Assembly (NCBI GenBank): GCA_049301455.1
Contig: JBAQKY010000008.1
Location: 1-46,540, forward strand
Direction of reading: 5' to 3'
DNA length: 46,540 bases
From: JAUYMM01 sp049301455
Lineage (GTDB): Bacteria; Patescibacteriota; Microgenomatia; UBA8517
The position numbers were made by a program, and so were the translations under genes. Positions 15,157 to 23,848 of this stretch are shown here, piece by piece (position 1 is the stretch's first letter; each line of letters begins with the position of its first letter). Below the pieces are notes generated by a model. It was not told the DNA's origin and made no database searches. It saw only the letters and a program-made list of their open reading frames with translations.

Positions 15157-15162
15157 TAAAAT
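15157..15162 (+). promoter_or_regulatory. -10 TAAAAT before the 74-residue gene
   Basis: TAAAAT (15157-15162) is seven bases before ATG 15170. An AAAGGAG (15150-15156) precedes it but is 13 bases from the ATG, too far for a normal Shine-Dalgarno and overlapping the promoter. Confidence 0.45.
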
Positions 15163-15169
15163 AACAAAC

Positions 15170-15394
15170 ATGGTACCAAAAATAAAACCCGAGGCAAAAC
15201 AAGAATCTGGTAACAAAAAAGTTTCAGGAGGTGACCCAATTGTTTGGACTGATACAGACAACCAAAGCGACAGAGAAAGAAACAGTGAAATTTTAAAACA
15301 TATACCTACAGATATAGCAGATGAAGTCAAAAGAAAAATTCGACAAGAAAAAAGTAATTTACATTACGATGCAGATCCAACAAGAAGAATATAG
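15170..15394 (+). CDS. Small charged protein, unknown function
   Basis: 74 residues, hydrophilic. The N-terminal half is probably disordered (KIKPEAKQESGNKKVSGG); a helix follows (NSEILKHIPTDIADEVKRKIRQEKS). No family recognised. It is divergent from argS and its stop is 2 bp from the end of the convergent comEC 3' gene. Confidence 0.55.
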   Translation: MVPKIKPEAKQESGNKKVSGGDPIVWTDTDNQSDRERNSEILKHIPTDIADEVKRKIRQEKSNLHYDADPTRRI

Positions 15395-15396
15395 AC

Positions 15397-16221
15397 TTAT
15401 TTTGTCATAACCACATCCCCTACTTCATCAGTCCTTAAAATTTTAACTCCTTTTTCTGTTAACATTTTTATTATTTCCGCATGTGGATGACCATATCTGT
15501 TCTTGGCAGCTACACTTATTACCGCAATCTCAGGATTAGCTACATTTAGTAGATTTTGGCTCATTCCGTTCTTGGAACCATGATGATTCACTTTGATATA
15601 GTCTATGTTTTGTATTTCTATCCTTCCTGAAAGTGTATTACTAACCACATTTTCAACATCTGCAGTGAATAAAGCCTTAAACTGTGCGTGTTTTAGAAGA
15701 ATAACTACTCCATCATCATTTACATTACTACTAAATTGACTGTTTTTATTTGAAGCTATATTCACCAAAGGCCAGAGTATATCTAACTGCATCATACCAG
15801 CCTTGATAACAGTACCATCTGTGAGTGATATGGTAGTTGCCCCACTACCCCCCACCAAGTTCTTTAGCACTTCATATCCCCGATTGCTAGAATTGGTATT
15901 GTTTTCTCCAAAATTAACTATTTTGTAGCTTTTAAAAACATCAATTAAGCCTCCATAATGATCTTCTTGTGGATGGGTTAAAATTACCATTTCTATTTGT
16001 TTATCCCAGAATGGCATATGCCTACCCAAGCAATTTAAAACACTTTGATTAGGTCCGCCATCAATTAAAATTTGTGTTGTGTTCTTTTGTATTAAAATAG
16101 CATCCCCTTGTCCGACATCACAGGCAATAATTTTTAAACTTGAGTCAACTGAAAAAACAGCCAGCCAGACTGTTAAGTTAAGTAAAATTAAAAAATAGAT
16201 AATATTTTTTCGAAATACCAT
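15397..16221 (-). CDS. comEC: ComEC C-terminal part: MBL-fold domain with one TM helix
   Basis: 274 residues. One TM helix (IIYFLILLNLTVWLAVFS) is followed by a metallo-beta-lactamase fold: DVGQGDAILI, LTHPQEDHYGG (the HxxxDH metal motif) and NHHGSKNG. In full-length ComEC this domain follows the channel part and may degrade the incoming non-transported strand. Here it is a separate frame, shifted by -1 relative to the upstream comEC part and overlapping it by 34 nt around an A6 run. ATG 16221 is possible as an independent start. Both parts keep their motifs, so function is probably retained. Confidence 0.85.
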   Translation of the reverse strand: MVFRKNIIYFLILLNLTVWLAVFSVDSSLKIIACDVGQGDAILIQKNTTQILIDGGPNQSVLNCLGRHMPFWDKQIEMVILTHPQEDHYGGLIDVFKSYKIVNFGENNTNSSNRGYEVLKNLVGGSGATTISLTDGTVIKAGMMQLDILWPLVNIASNKNSQFSSNVNDDGVVILLKHAQFKALFTADVENVVSNTLSGRIEIQNIDYIKVNHHGSKNGMSQNLLNVANPEIAVISVAAKNRYGHPHAEIIKMLTEKGVKILRTDEVGDVVMTK

Positions 16222-17246
16222 AGTAATGGATAGATAGTTAATAATAACAGCCTACCAAAAATAGGCACAATCTGACCAACTACACCTGATACGGATCCAA
16301 AAATCATAATATAGGGAATTGTCCAAAGTATTAAGGCATTAATAATTGGTGAAAGTATGTTGAACTGACCAAAGGTCACAAAGATAATAGGGAAAACTCC
16401 TATTTGTGCAGCTAAAGACGTTGAAAGGCCTTCTCTTAAAAAAGTTGGTATATACATCAACTTATCATTTATCCTTTTTTGAAAGATAATTAGGCTCATA
16501 GTGGCCACAAAAGATAGTAAAAATCCCAAATCATTAATCCAGTCAGGCTTAATTAAAAGCATTAAAACTGCCGAGTAAATTAGTATTCTCCATGTATTGA
16601 CTACCCTTCCCTTTTCTTGCCCTAAAAAAACAATTGATCCCATTATTGCAGCACGCACAATTGGAGCATCAAAACCCGAAAGAATAACATAGAAAAAGAT
16701 TCCCGCAATAGACATGAAAACCGCAGTTCTGCGTTTAAAGTAAAAAGTTAGGCTTGAAATTAAAAAAGTAGCTACCATTGTGACGTTAGTTCCCGAAGCA
16801 ACAACGACATGAGCAGTTCCAGTTGCTTTCAACTTCTCCCAGAATTCCTGTGGCATTTGTTTTGAACCCAAAACAATCCCTGCAACTAAGCTTGAATAAG
16901 GCTCTGGGAGTGTATTTTTATAAAATTTAATTATTTTTTCTCTAAAGCTGTATATCCAATTTTTATCTTCCAATATCTTTTCTAACTTTGGATTTTTTAG
17001 TTTGCCACCGTTTACTGTGCCAGTAACTGCGACTATGTCGCCGTAACTAACTTCTGGATATTTAGGAAGATAGACTTTAAGTCCTTGAAGTTTTAAATAT
17101 TGTTGTCTTTCAAAAACTATTGGTTCACTGTAAATTTTTGATGTTATTCTAATAAAATCACCATTTTTAAAAGTTGATTGATTAAAATAAAATCTGATAA
17201 AAATCAGTAAAATTACAACAAACCAAAAACTAAAGCGATATAGCAT
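16188..17246 (-). CDS. comEC: ComEC N-terminal part: competence channel domain
   Basis: 352 residues from ATG 17246; a TTG at 17354 would add 36 residues lying inside comEA and is rejected. An N-terminal TM helix and a DUF4131-like OB region (GDIVAVTGTVNGG) lead into the multi-TM Competence domain (AGIVLGSKQMP, TGTAHVVVASGTNVTMVA, SGFDAPIVRAAIMGS). The protein forms the inner-membrane channel for single-stranded DNA uptake. It ends directly after a TM helix, where other ComECs continue into the MBL domain. It overlaps the comEA 3' end by 17 nt, suggesting translational coupling. Confidence 0.9.
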   Translation of the reverse strand: MLYRFSFWFVVILLIFIRFYFNQSTFKNGDFIRITSKIYSEPIVFERQQYLKLQGLKVYLPKYPEVSYGDIVAVTGTVNGGKLKNPKLEKILEDKNWIYSFREKIIKFYKNTLPEPYSSLVAGIVLGSKQMPQEFWEKLKATGTAHVVVASGTNVTMVATFLISSLTFYFKRRTAVFMSIAGIFFYVILSGFDAPIVRAAIMGSIVFLGQEKGRVVNTWRILIYSAVLMLLIKPDWINDLGFLLSFVATMSLIIFQKRINDKLMYIPTFLREGLSTSLAAQIGVFPIIFVTFGQFNILSPIINALILWTIPYIMIFGSVSGVVGQIVPIFGRLLLLTIYPLLWYFEKILSIF

Positions 17247-17895
17247 TTTTAATTTTTTCCAAAGTTTTTTGACTAATTGCTCCTTTAGATACCAGTTCTT
17301 GCAAATCTGAGTAAGGTCTTTGTTCAATGATCTTTTGGGCGTAAACAGGGCCAATTCCTACCAGTTTTTCTAGTTCTGACTGACTTGCAGTATTAACATT
17401 TACCAAATCAGAAGAATTTTGGTTATTTACTCCCAAAACCTCTTGATCTAGTTTGATACCACTATCCTTTTTAGCACTCACTTCATTTGAGTGATAAATG
17501 TAGATCTTTTGGCCATCTATTAATTTACTAGCCCTATTGATATTCTTCTCCACCCAATTTCTGTCAGCATCTGCAGAAAGACCACCAGAAATTATTAAAA
17601 GGTCTTCAATTCTGTCCCCCATTTTCATTTTGTAGACGCCAACCTTTTCAACAGCCCCTGCAATTTCTACAAAGATATCTGAAGTATCGCTGTCGATTTC
17701 TGTAGTGTTATTTAAGACCTCAACTTTGTCACCAGAAAGAAAGATGTTAGTTTTGTAGGCCAATACGCCAAAACCGATTAAGAGAAGTCCAATGAGCAGA
17801 ATAACAATTATCTTTTGAGACAGATGTTCTTTTGAATCAGATGACGAAGTTAACAAGTCTGTTAGGTACAAATATTTCTTTTTTAATTTGTCCAT
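17230..17895 (-). CDS. comEA: ComEA-like DNA receptor
   Basis: 221 residues. One N-terminal TM helix (about 28-48) is followed by an extracytoplasmic SLBB domain (VEIAGAVEKVGVYKM, LLIISGGL) and a C-terminal helix-hairpin-helix pair (VNVNTASQSELEKLVGIGP). This is the classical ComEA layout, which binds double-stranded DNA outside and hands it to ComEC. The first 59 nt overlap the 3' end of leuS in another frame. The cluster leuS-comEA-comEC is transcribed leftward. Confidence 0.93.
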   Translation of the reverse strand: MDKLKKKYLYLTDLLTSSSDSKEHLSQKIIVILLIGLLLIGFGVLAYKTNIFLSGDKVEVLNNTTEIDSDTSDIFVEIAGAVEKVGVYKMKMGDRIEDLLIISGGLSADADRNWVEKNINRASKLIDGQKIYIYHSNEVSAKKDSGIKLDQEVLGVNNQNSSDLVNVNTASQSELEKLVGIGPVYAQKIIEQRPYSDLQELVSKGAISQKTLEKIKNAISL

Positions 17896-20338
17896 CCTTT
17901 AACCATTGTGCTACTTTTTGATCATTTTTTGCAAGTTTGATAATTTCAGCCTCAGAAAGCTTGGCGTCAACGACAATTGACGACCTCAACTTACCATTTA
18001 TTTGAATAGCAATCGTAACTGTATCTGAAACTAAGAATTTTTCATCATATTTTGGCCAACTTGAAACATGTATTGATCCTTTTTGATTTAAAACATTTGT
18101 CCAAAGCTCTTCTGCCATATGTGGTGCGAATGGGGCCAGAAGCTGTGCCAAAGTTTTTAATATTCTATTGTCTGAACCTAAATCGTAAATAGTATTAACA
18201 AGCTCCATAATTGAAGCTATTGAAGTATTGTACTTAAATTCCTGTATATCTTCAGTAACTTTTTTAATTACTTGATGTGTTTTTAAACAAACTTTAACTA
18301 AATCTTCTTTTGTGCCCTTTTTTGGGTTTGTATATAAATTCCAAACTCTTTTCAAGAATCTGCTCATACCTTCTATACCACTATCTCTAAAATCTGGATA
18401 ACCATCCATCTGACCCAAAAACATAACATACAACCTAAGTGTATCTGCGCCATACTTTTCTACATACTGATCTGGGTTAACAACATTTCCTCTACTTTTA
18501 CTCATCTTGGCACCATCTTTAATCATCAAGCCATGGGCAAAAAACTTTGGAAATGGCTCCTCGTGATTTAAATGTCCTCTATCATGCATTACCATATTCA
18601 CAAATCTGGCATACATTAAATGCAAAACTGAGTGTTCAGCTCCTCCAAAATACAAATCTACAGGCAACATTTCACTTGATATTTCTGTATCAAAGGGCAT
18701 CTTAGCACCACTTTCTGCATTAACACTTGGGTATCTTAAAAAGTACCAAGAAGAATCAACAAAAGTATCCATTACATCAGTCTCACGTCTTGCTTCCCCA
18801 CCACATTTTGGGCATTTTGTCTCAAAAAATTCTGGATGATTTGCAAGTGGACCTCGTCCATTTCCTTCTGGTTTGAAATCAGAAATGTCTGGTAATAAAA
18901 CTGGTAAATTTTCTTCAATCTGCCAACCGCACTTTGAACAATCAATCATTGGAATTGGGGGTCCCCAATATCTTTGCCTACTAACTAACCAGTCACGAAG
19001 GTGGTAATTTACAACCCTTTTACCGCTTCCTTGTTTTTCAAACCAATCCATTGTCTTTTGAAGACCATCTTCAAATTCAAGTCCATCTAAAAAATTTGAA
19101 TTAATAAATTTACCATTCATTCCATGCTCGATTATCTGTTCCTTATTTTGAATAGCTGATTCATCACCGTTATCACCAACAATCACACGTTTAATTGGTA
19201 AGCCGTATTTTTTAGCAAACTCAAAGTCATTTAAATCATGACCTGGGCAGCCTTGAACAGCACCCGTTCCAACTCCCTCAACCACAAAGTTTGATATCCA
19301 AACTGGTATTTTTTCATTGTTTATAGGATTAATTATAAATAATCCAGTTTCAACCCCAGTTTTTTCCTTAGTTTTTTGATCTTTTTCTTTTTTATATTTA
19401 TCTATATATTTTTTGATCGATTCCAAATATTTTTTTGATTCTTTAAATTTACCATTCAATATTTTTGTAACTACATTGTGTGCTGGGGACAAAACAAGGA
19501 AAGTCATACCAAAATTTACAGGAGCAGTTGTAAAAACCTCTATTTTTTCATCATATCCATCTACATCATAAGATATATTAATACCTCTTTTCTTACCAAT
19601 CCATTCTCTTTGTGCTGTTTTTACTCTTTGGCTCCAATCAATTTTATCTAATCCAGAAAGTAATCTGTCTGCATATTCTGTAATTTTGAAAAACCATTGA
19701 TCAAGGTCTCTTTTTTCTGCTACAGTTCCGCATCTCTCACAGACCTTCATCTCTTCAGTTTCAGGAATTATGTTTCCATCTTTGTCTTTTGGTTCCTTTC
19801 CTGCTTGTTTTGGACTCATGACTTGTTCATCTGCAAGAACTGTTTTACAAGATGGGCAAAAGTTAACTTCTGCCTTTTTTCTGTAGGCCAAACCCTGCTT
19901 GTACATTTCAACAAACAACCACTGTGTCCATCTATAATAATCTGGGTCAGATGTAGTCACTGTTCTTGTCCAATCATAGCCATGTCCTAAAGATCTCATC
20001 TGATCTTCATAATGCTTTGATGTTCTTTTAACGACTTCTTTTGGGTTTTCATTTATTTTAATTGCATAGTTTTCTGAATGAATTCCAAATGAATCATATC
20101 CAATTGGCTGGAAAACAGTCTTTCCATTCATTCTCATGAACCTGCCAATGACATCACTTCCAGTTGAAGCAAATGCATGACCTGCATGAAGTCCTTCTGC
20201 AGATGGATATGGAAACATCCAAAGGTTGTAAAACTTATCTCCTTTTTTGGTTTTTAAAACATCAGGAGAATATAACTTTTCGTCTTCCCACTTCTTCTGC
20301 CACTTCTTTTCAATATCACGATGATTATATGTATTCAT
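17837..20338 (-). CDS. leuS: Leucyl-tRNA synthetase
   Basis: 833 residues, full length. The HIGH-type signature is PYPSAEGLHAGH, zinc-like cysteine pairs occur (FCPSCKT, CERCGT, CSKCGW, CPKCGG), the CP1 editing domain lies in the middle, and the KMSKS loop is AKMSKSRGNVV. The anticodon-binding and C-terminal domain ends VPNRLVNFVI. It charges tRNA-Leu. ATG 20338 has TAGAAT (20354-20349, minus strand) ten bases upstream, giving a leader of about 4 nt. Its 3' end overlaps comEA by 59 nt. Confidence 0.98.
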   Translation of the reverse strand: MNTYNHRDIEKKWQKKWEDEKLYSPDVLKTKKGDKFYNLWMFPYPSAEGLHAGHAFASTGSDVIGRFMRMNGKTVFQPIGYDSFGIHSENYAIKINENPKEVVKRTSKHYEDQMRSLGHGYDWTRTVTTSDPDYYRWTQWLFVEMYKQGLAYRKKAEVNFCPSCKTVLADEQVMSPKQAGKEPKDKDGNIIPETEEMKVCERCGTVAEKRDLDQWFFKITEYADRLLSGLDKIDWSQRVKTAQREWIGKKRGINISYDVDGYDEKIEVFTTAPVNFGMTFLVLSPAHNVVTKILNGKFKESKKYLESIKKYIDKYKKEKDQKTKEKTGVETGLFIINPINNEKIPVWISNFVVEGVGTGAVQGCPGHDLNDFEFAKKYGLPIKRVIVGDNGDESAIQNKEQIIEHGMNGKFINSNFLDGLEFEDGLQKTMDWFEKQGSGKRVVNYHLRDWLVSRQRYWGPPIPMIDCSKCGWQIEENLPVLLPDISDFKPEGNGRGPLANHPEFFETKCPKCGGEARRETDVMDTFVDSSWYFLRYPSVNAESGAKMPFDTEISSEMLPVDLYFGGAEHSVLHLMYARFVNMVMHDRGHLNHEEPFPKFFAHGLMIKDGAKMSKSRGNVVNPDQYVEKYGADTLRLYVMFLGQMDGYPDFRDSGIEGMSRFLKRVWNLYTNPKKGTKEDLVKVCLKTHQVIKKVTEDIQEFKYNTSIASIMELVNTIYDLGSDNRILKTLAQLLAPFAPHMAEELWTNVLNQKGSIHVSSWPKYDEKFLVSDTVTIAIQINGKLRSSIVVDAKLSEAEIIKLAKNDQKVAQWLKDGQIKKEIFVPNRLVNFVI

Positions 20339-20343
20339 TGTAT

Positions 20344-20372
20344 TTGATATTCTACTCCATTTTGACTAAACT
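20344..20372 (+). promoter_or_regulatory. Promoter TTGATA-N17-TAAACT of the surface operon, leaderless
   Basis: TTGATA (20344-20349), 17 bp, TAAACT (20367-20372), six bases, ATG 20379. +1 coincides with the start codon. The -35 overlaps the divergent leuS -10. Confidence 0.65.
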
Positions 20373-20378
20373 GAAAAC

Positions 20379-20714
20379 ATGCTCTACATCTTAGCTATTA
20401 TCATTATTTTATACACTGCATCTCATTTTGTGTTTAAAAAAAATCCTATATATCTTAGAGTTCGTAAATACATTGATATCGCAACAATTCTAGTTACCAC
20501 AATTTTAGTTATTGCTTGGGTAGAAATATTTCATTATTCATTTTTGTTTCTAATTTATTTTTTTATATCCCTCGGAGTTATTATTTATTTATTTAAAGAG
20601 CTTCGAAAAGCAGAATCTAAAAAGTTAAAGGCAGAAGAAATAATTAAAGAATTAAAAACAGAAGAAAAAGTTTTAGAAAACGAAATCGAGGTATTAGAAA
20701 ATGTTAAAAAATAA
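20379..20714 (+). CDS. Small membrane protein with C-terminal coiled coil
   Basis: 111 residues: about three TM helices in the first 70 residues, then a Lys/Glu-rich coiled coil (KAESKKLKAEEIIKELKTEEKVLENEIEVLE). Not recognised. It is the first gene of a five-gene surface operon and overlaps the next gene by 14 nt. A GAGG about ten bases before the next ATG may help reinitiation. A role in organising or anchoring the operon's products is only inferred from position. Confidence 0.7.
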   Translation: MLYILAIIIILYTASHFVFKKNPIYLRVRKYIDIATILVTTILVIAWVEIFHYSFLFLIYFFISLGVIIYLFKELRKAESKKLKAEEIIKELKTEEKVLENEIEVLENVKK

Positions 20715-21441
20715 AATTCTTGTTTTACCTACACTCATTTTATTATTAGGAAGCTTAAGTTACTTTGGAATAAGTACTGTTTTGGCCCAAGAAAGAATTG
20801 AGTCACCAAATTATCGTATAGTTTTCCCAAATTTTAATTCTGGGGCAGGTGTACCAACATCATCAAGCTATGAACTAAATACAACAATAGGCCAAACTGC
20901 AGCAGGACTTTTTTCATCCAGTGGCTACAGAGTAAAATCTGGATTCCAATACATTAACTCAATCATTCCTTTTTCATTTTCAGTAAGTGACATACAAATT
21001 AATTTTGGAACATTAACCCCCGACACTCCATCTACAGATACCTCAACATTAGTAGTTTCTGCAGGAGGTGCTGGTGGTTATAGTGTAAAGGTTTCTGAAA
21101 ACCACCCACTTCAGACTGCCGATGCAACAGAAACTATAATCGATACACTATGTGATACAACCTGTAGCGAAACTGCAGCAGGTGTTTGGACTTCAACCAC
21201 AAAATATGGTTTTGGCTTTAACATGAGTGGGGACGATGTAGCAACAGATTTCACAAACAATACCTACTTCAGACAATTTGCAGATAGAAGCAATGCAGAA
21301 TCAGCAGCATCAATTATGAGTTCAGTAAATGTAGGTCGAGAAAGAACAGCTACAATTACATATAAAGTTAATGTTTCAGATATTCAACCTGCAGGAACAT
21401 ATCAGAACATAATTACTTTTACAGCCATACCAAGTTATTAA
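20701..21441 (+). CDS. Secreted beta-rich surface protein (WxL-like), short form
   Basis: 246 residues with a signal peptide (hydrophobic LVLPTLILLLGSLSYFG, cleavage near VLA-QE). The start of the mature protein (ESPNYRIVFPNFNSG...SSSYELNTTIGQ) is a motif often seen in CPR surface proteins. The C-terminal 150 residues share a domain with the protein at 22339: GGYSVKVSENHPLQ, a Cys-x3-Cys loop, RQFADRSNAESAASIM and an end ITYKV..SDIQPAGTYQNIITFTAIPSY. The end resembles the WxL-domain layout (GTYtatItWtL), but W is replaced. It is probably bound to the cell surface through the DUF916-like neighbours. Confidence 0.7.
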   Translation: MLKNKILVLPTLILLLGSLSYFGISTVLAQERIESPNYRIVFPNFNSGAGVPTSSSYELNTTIGQTAAGLFSSSGYRVKSGFQYINSIIPFSFSVSDIQINFGTLTPDTPSTDTSTLVVSAGGAGGYSVKVSENHPLQTADATETIIDTLCDTTCSETAAGVWTSTTKYGFGFNMSGDDVATDFTNNTYFRQFADRSNAESAASIMSSVNVGRERTATITYKVNVSDIQPAGTYQNIITFTAIPSY

Positions 21442-21442
21442 A

Positions 21443-22357
21443 ATGATAAATATAAAAACAAAAATAACCATATTCTGCCTTATGTTTCTAAGTACTCTGT
21501 ACTACCTACCAAGTACTGTAAATGCACAAAGTGCCATTTCACTTTCTGTCTCTCCTCCACTTTTTGAAGCAACTGTCATGCCAGGTAAAGAGGTTAAACA
21601 AATATATACAATCACAAATAATGGTGGGGACACAATTGTCACTCCTAAAATTGTATATTTTGAAGCAGAAAATGATTTTGGTAATGTGTTGTTGACAGAG
21701 AACGAGGCTCCAGAATGGGTCAAGTATGATAAAACCCCATTTAATTTAAAATATCAGACAGACAGACAGTTCACAGTTTTAATTTCCCCACCTGAAGATG
21801 CAGAAGAAATTGATCATTTTTTAACTTTAGTATTTGAGAGCGGAACTCCGACTGACGTCTTAGGTCAAAATGCAGTTTTCTACAAATCTGAAATTGGTAC
21901 AAATATTCTGTTAACGATATCAAAAGATGGAAACCCAAAGAAGTCTGCACAGATTGTTGAATTTAAAGCGCCTAAAATAATTGATTCATATTTTGGAAAG
22001 ATTAAATACAACTTAATCGTCAGAAATAATGGTAATTCTTTCTGGAAACCAAATGGAAAGATAATTGTAAACGATGAAAAAAATTTAAAACTAGCTGAAC
22101 TAAATTTTATTTCTGGTAGTACAAGACAAATTAGCTGTATTGATGACGAAACATTGGTTGACTGTTCATTAAAAGATAAGTTTTTAATTGGTAAATTTGA
22201 ATCTAAATTAGAATTTACAATCGATGAAGATCCAAAAACATACAAACAAAGTGCAATAACATATGTTTTTCCATTTTCCTATATAGGGATTGTTTTATTG
22301 CTATTGACAACTTTCAAACTTAGAGGGATATTTAAGATATGGCGAAAAAGAAAATAG
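21443..22357 (+). CDS. DUF916-like membrane-anchored surface protein 1
   Basis: 304 residues: signal peptide (about 1-28), an Ig-like beta domain typical of DUF916/WxIP proteins (ISLSVSPPLFEATVMPGKEVKQIYTITN, then PEWVKYDKTPFNLK and FLTLVFESG), a second beta domain (about 170-270), and a C-terminal TM helix followed by KIWRKRK. In Gram-positive Csc loci such proteins bind WxL partners and peptidoglycan. It starts one base after the previous stop and overlaps the next gene by 19 nt. Confidence 0.72.
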   Translation: MINIKTKITIFCLMFLSTLYYLPSTVNAQSAISLSVSPPLFEATVMPGKEVKQIYTITNNGGDTIVTPKIVYFEAENDFGNVLLTENEAPEWVKYDKTPFNLKYQTDRQFTVLISPPEDAEEIDHFLTLVFESGTPTDVLGQNAVFYKSEIGTNILLTISKDGNPKKSAQIVEFKAPKIIDSYFGKIKYNLIVRNNGNSFWKPNGKIIVNDEKNLKLAELNFISGSTRQISCIDDETLVDCSLKDKFLIGKFESKLEFTIDEDPKTYKQSAITYVFPFSYIGIVLLLLTTFKLRGIFKIWRKRK

Positions 22358-23832
22358 TTGTTTTGGCTCTTTTTTTTGTGTCTCTAGGGTTATTCTATAG
22401 ATTCACAAATCCTGAAAAGAAAACACATTCTGCAAATTTTACAGCAGCATCCGCAACGCTTTCTAATGCCCGTTTTTCATACAAAGCAGGTGTAGCATCA
22501 GGAACTTCAGGATCATCAACAGTTACAATTGATGCATCAGGAAATGCAGATAACGATACTAATCACCTATTTCCCAAAGACACAGTCTGTTTTGCAGGAA
22601 CTCTAGAAACAGGATGTCTTGGTAATGTTAGTTACACTGTTGCAAATGTTATTAACTCTACAACTTTTAACTTAACAACTGCACTCACTACAACTCTTGA
22701 ATCAACAGCCTATGTAGTTGCTACACAATCAGGAAGTCTCACCCTTGCATTTACAACAGCTACAGAAATACCTGCAAACGGTGATATCTTAGTTACAATA
22801 CCGGCAGTTGATGTAACAGGTAAAACATCAGATGGATTCCCTGACACAGCAGCAACAAAAGCAACAAATGGTTTTGACATATCAACAATTGCAACCAGCG
22901 ATATTGCAATCACAGGATGTACTGATGTTAACTGGACTGTCGCATCAATAACGGCAGGAACTTCGTCAACCGACCATACAATTTTAATAAACAGAGCAAC
23001 GAGCGCATGTGCAGCATCAAGTGCAATTACAATTACAATTGATTCAGCACCTGGGATTATTAATCCTGCCCCACTAACAACACATACACAAGGTCAAGCA
23101 GATACATATCAAATTAATATCAAATCAAGAGATGGTGGAGATAATACCATTGATCAATCTGATGTAACAGTTTCCCCTGTTGAAGGAGTTTTAATATCGG
23201 CAACAATTGATGAGACATTATCCCTAACTGTTGCTGGAGTCACATCGAACACAGGTTCATATTGTGGAGTAACTAGAACTGCAAGTTCACCTGATACAAC
23301 TGCAACTTCAGTTCCTTGGGGAACTTTGTCATCAACATATTTGGCAGCAACACACAATACAAACCATCAAATTTCAGTTTCAACCAATTCAACAGCAGGA
23401 TACAAAGTCTATGTTGAGGAAAATGATCAAATGGGTAAAGATGGTGTTACTTGTACCGGAGCTTCTGCAGGTGAATCTGTAGATTGTATTCAAGATACCG
23501 CCTGTGGAGCAACACCTTGTACACACCAAACATTACGTGATTGGGGTTCTGACCCATCATCATATCCAGGATTAGGCTATTCTCTTGAAGATGTTTCAGG
23601 AACAGATGCAGTTTTCGAATTTGACGATTCAGCAGGAACATTTAATGCCAAACAATTTGCAGATCAAGAAGCATCGGAATCTAGAAGCGCATCAACAGCT
23701 GAAGTTATGAGTAATGCAGGACCAGTTGACTCATCAAGCGCCTATGTTTGCTATAGACTTGATATTACAGCAACACAACCTGCAGGTTATTACTTTAATA
23801 AAGTAATTTACACAGCAGTGCCAACGTTCTAA
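22339..23832 (+). CDS. Secreted beta-rich surface protein (WxL-like), long form
   Basis: 497 residues. The N-terminal signal or anchor helix (KKIVVLALFFVSLGLFY) is followed by about 250 Thr/Ser/Ala-rich residues with beta repeats (FTTATEIPANGDILVTIPA) and then the domain shared with the protein at 20701: STNSTAGYKVYVEENDQM, AKQFADQEASESRSASTAEVM and the end DITATQPAGYYFNKVIYTAVPTF. At least eight cysteines suggest disulfides. It is the presumed ligand of the flanking DUF916-like proteins. Its start overlaps the previous gene. Confidence 0.7.
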   Translation: MAKKKIVVLALFFVSLGLFYRFTNPEKKTHSANFTAASATLSNARFSYKAGVASGTSGSSTVTIDASGNADNDTNHLFPKDTVCFAGTLETGCLGNVSYTVANVINSTTFNLTTALTTTLESTAYVVATQSGSLTLAFTTATEIPANGDILVTIPAVDVTGKTSDGFPDTAATKATNGFDISTIATSDIAITGCTDVNWTVASITAGTSSTDHTILINRATSACAASSAITITIDSAPGIINPAPLTTHTQGQADTYQINIKSRDGGDNTIDQSDVTVSPVEGVLISATIDETLSLTVAGVTSNTGSYCGVTRTASSPDTTATSVPWGTLSSTYLAATHNTNHQISVSTNSTAGYKVYVEENDQMGKDGVTCTGASAGESVDCIQDTACGATPCTHQTLRDWGSDPSSYPGLGYSLEDVSGTDAVFEFDDSAGTFNAKQFADQEASESRSASTAEVMSNAGPVDSSSAYVCYRLDITATQPAGYYFNKVIYTAVPTF

Positions 23833-23848
23833 TATATATAAATATAAA

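Noticed and set aside
17247..17354. 36-residue N-terminal extension of ComEC
   Set aside because: It starts at a TTG inside comEA and reads comEA's HhH DNA in another frame; ATG 17246 precedes the first TM helix.
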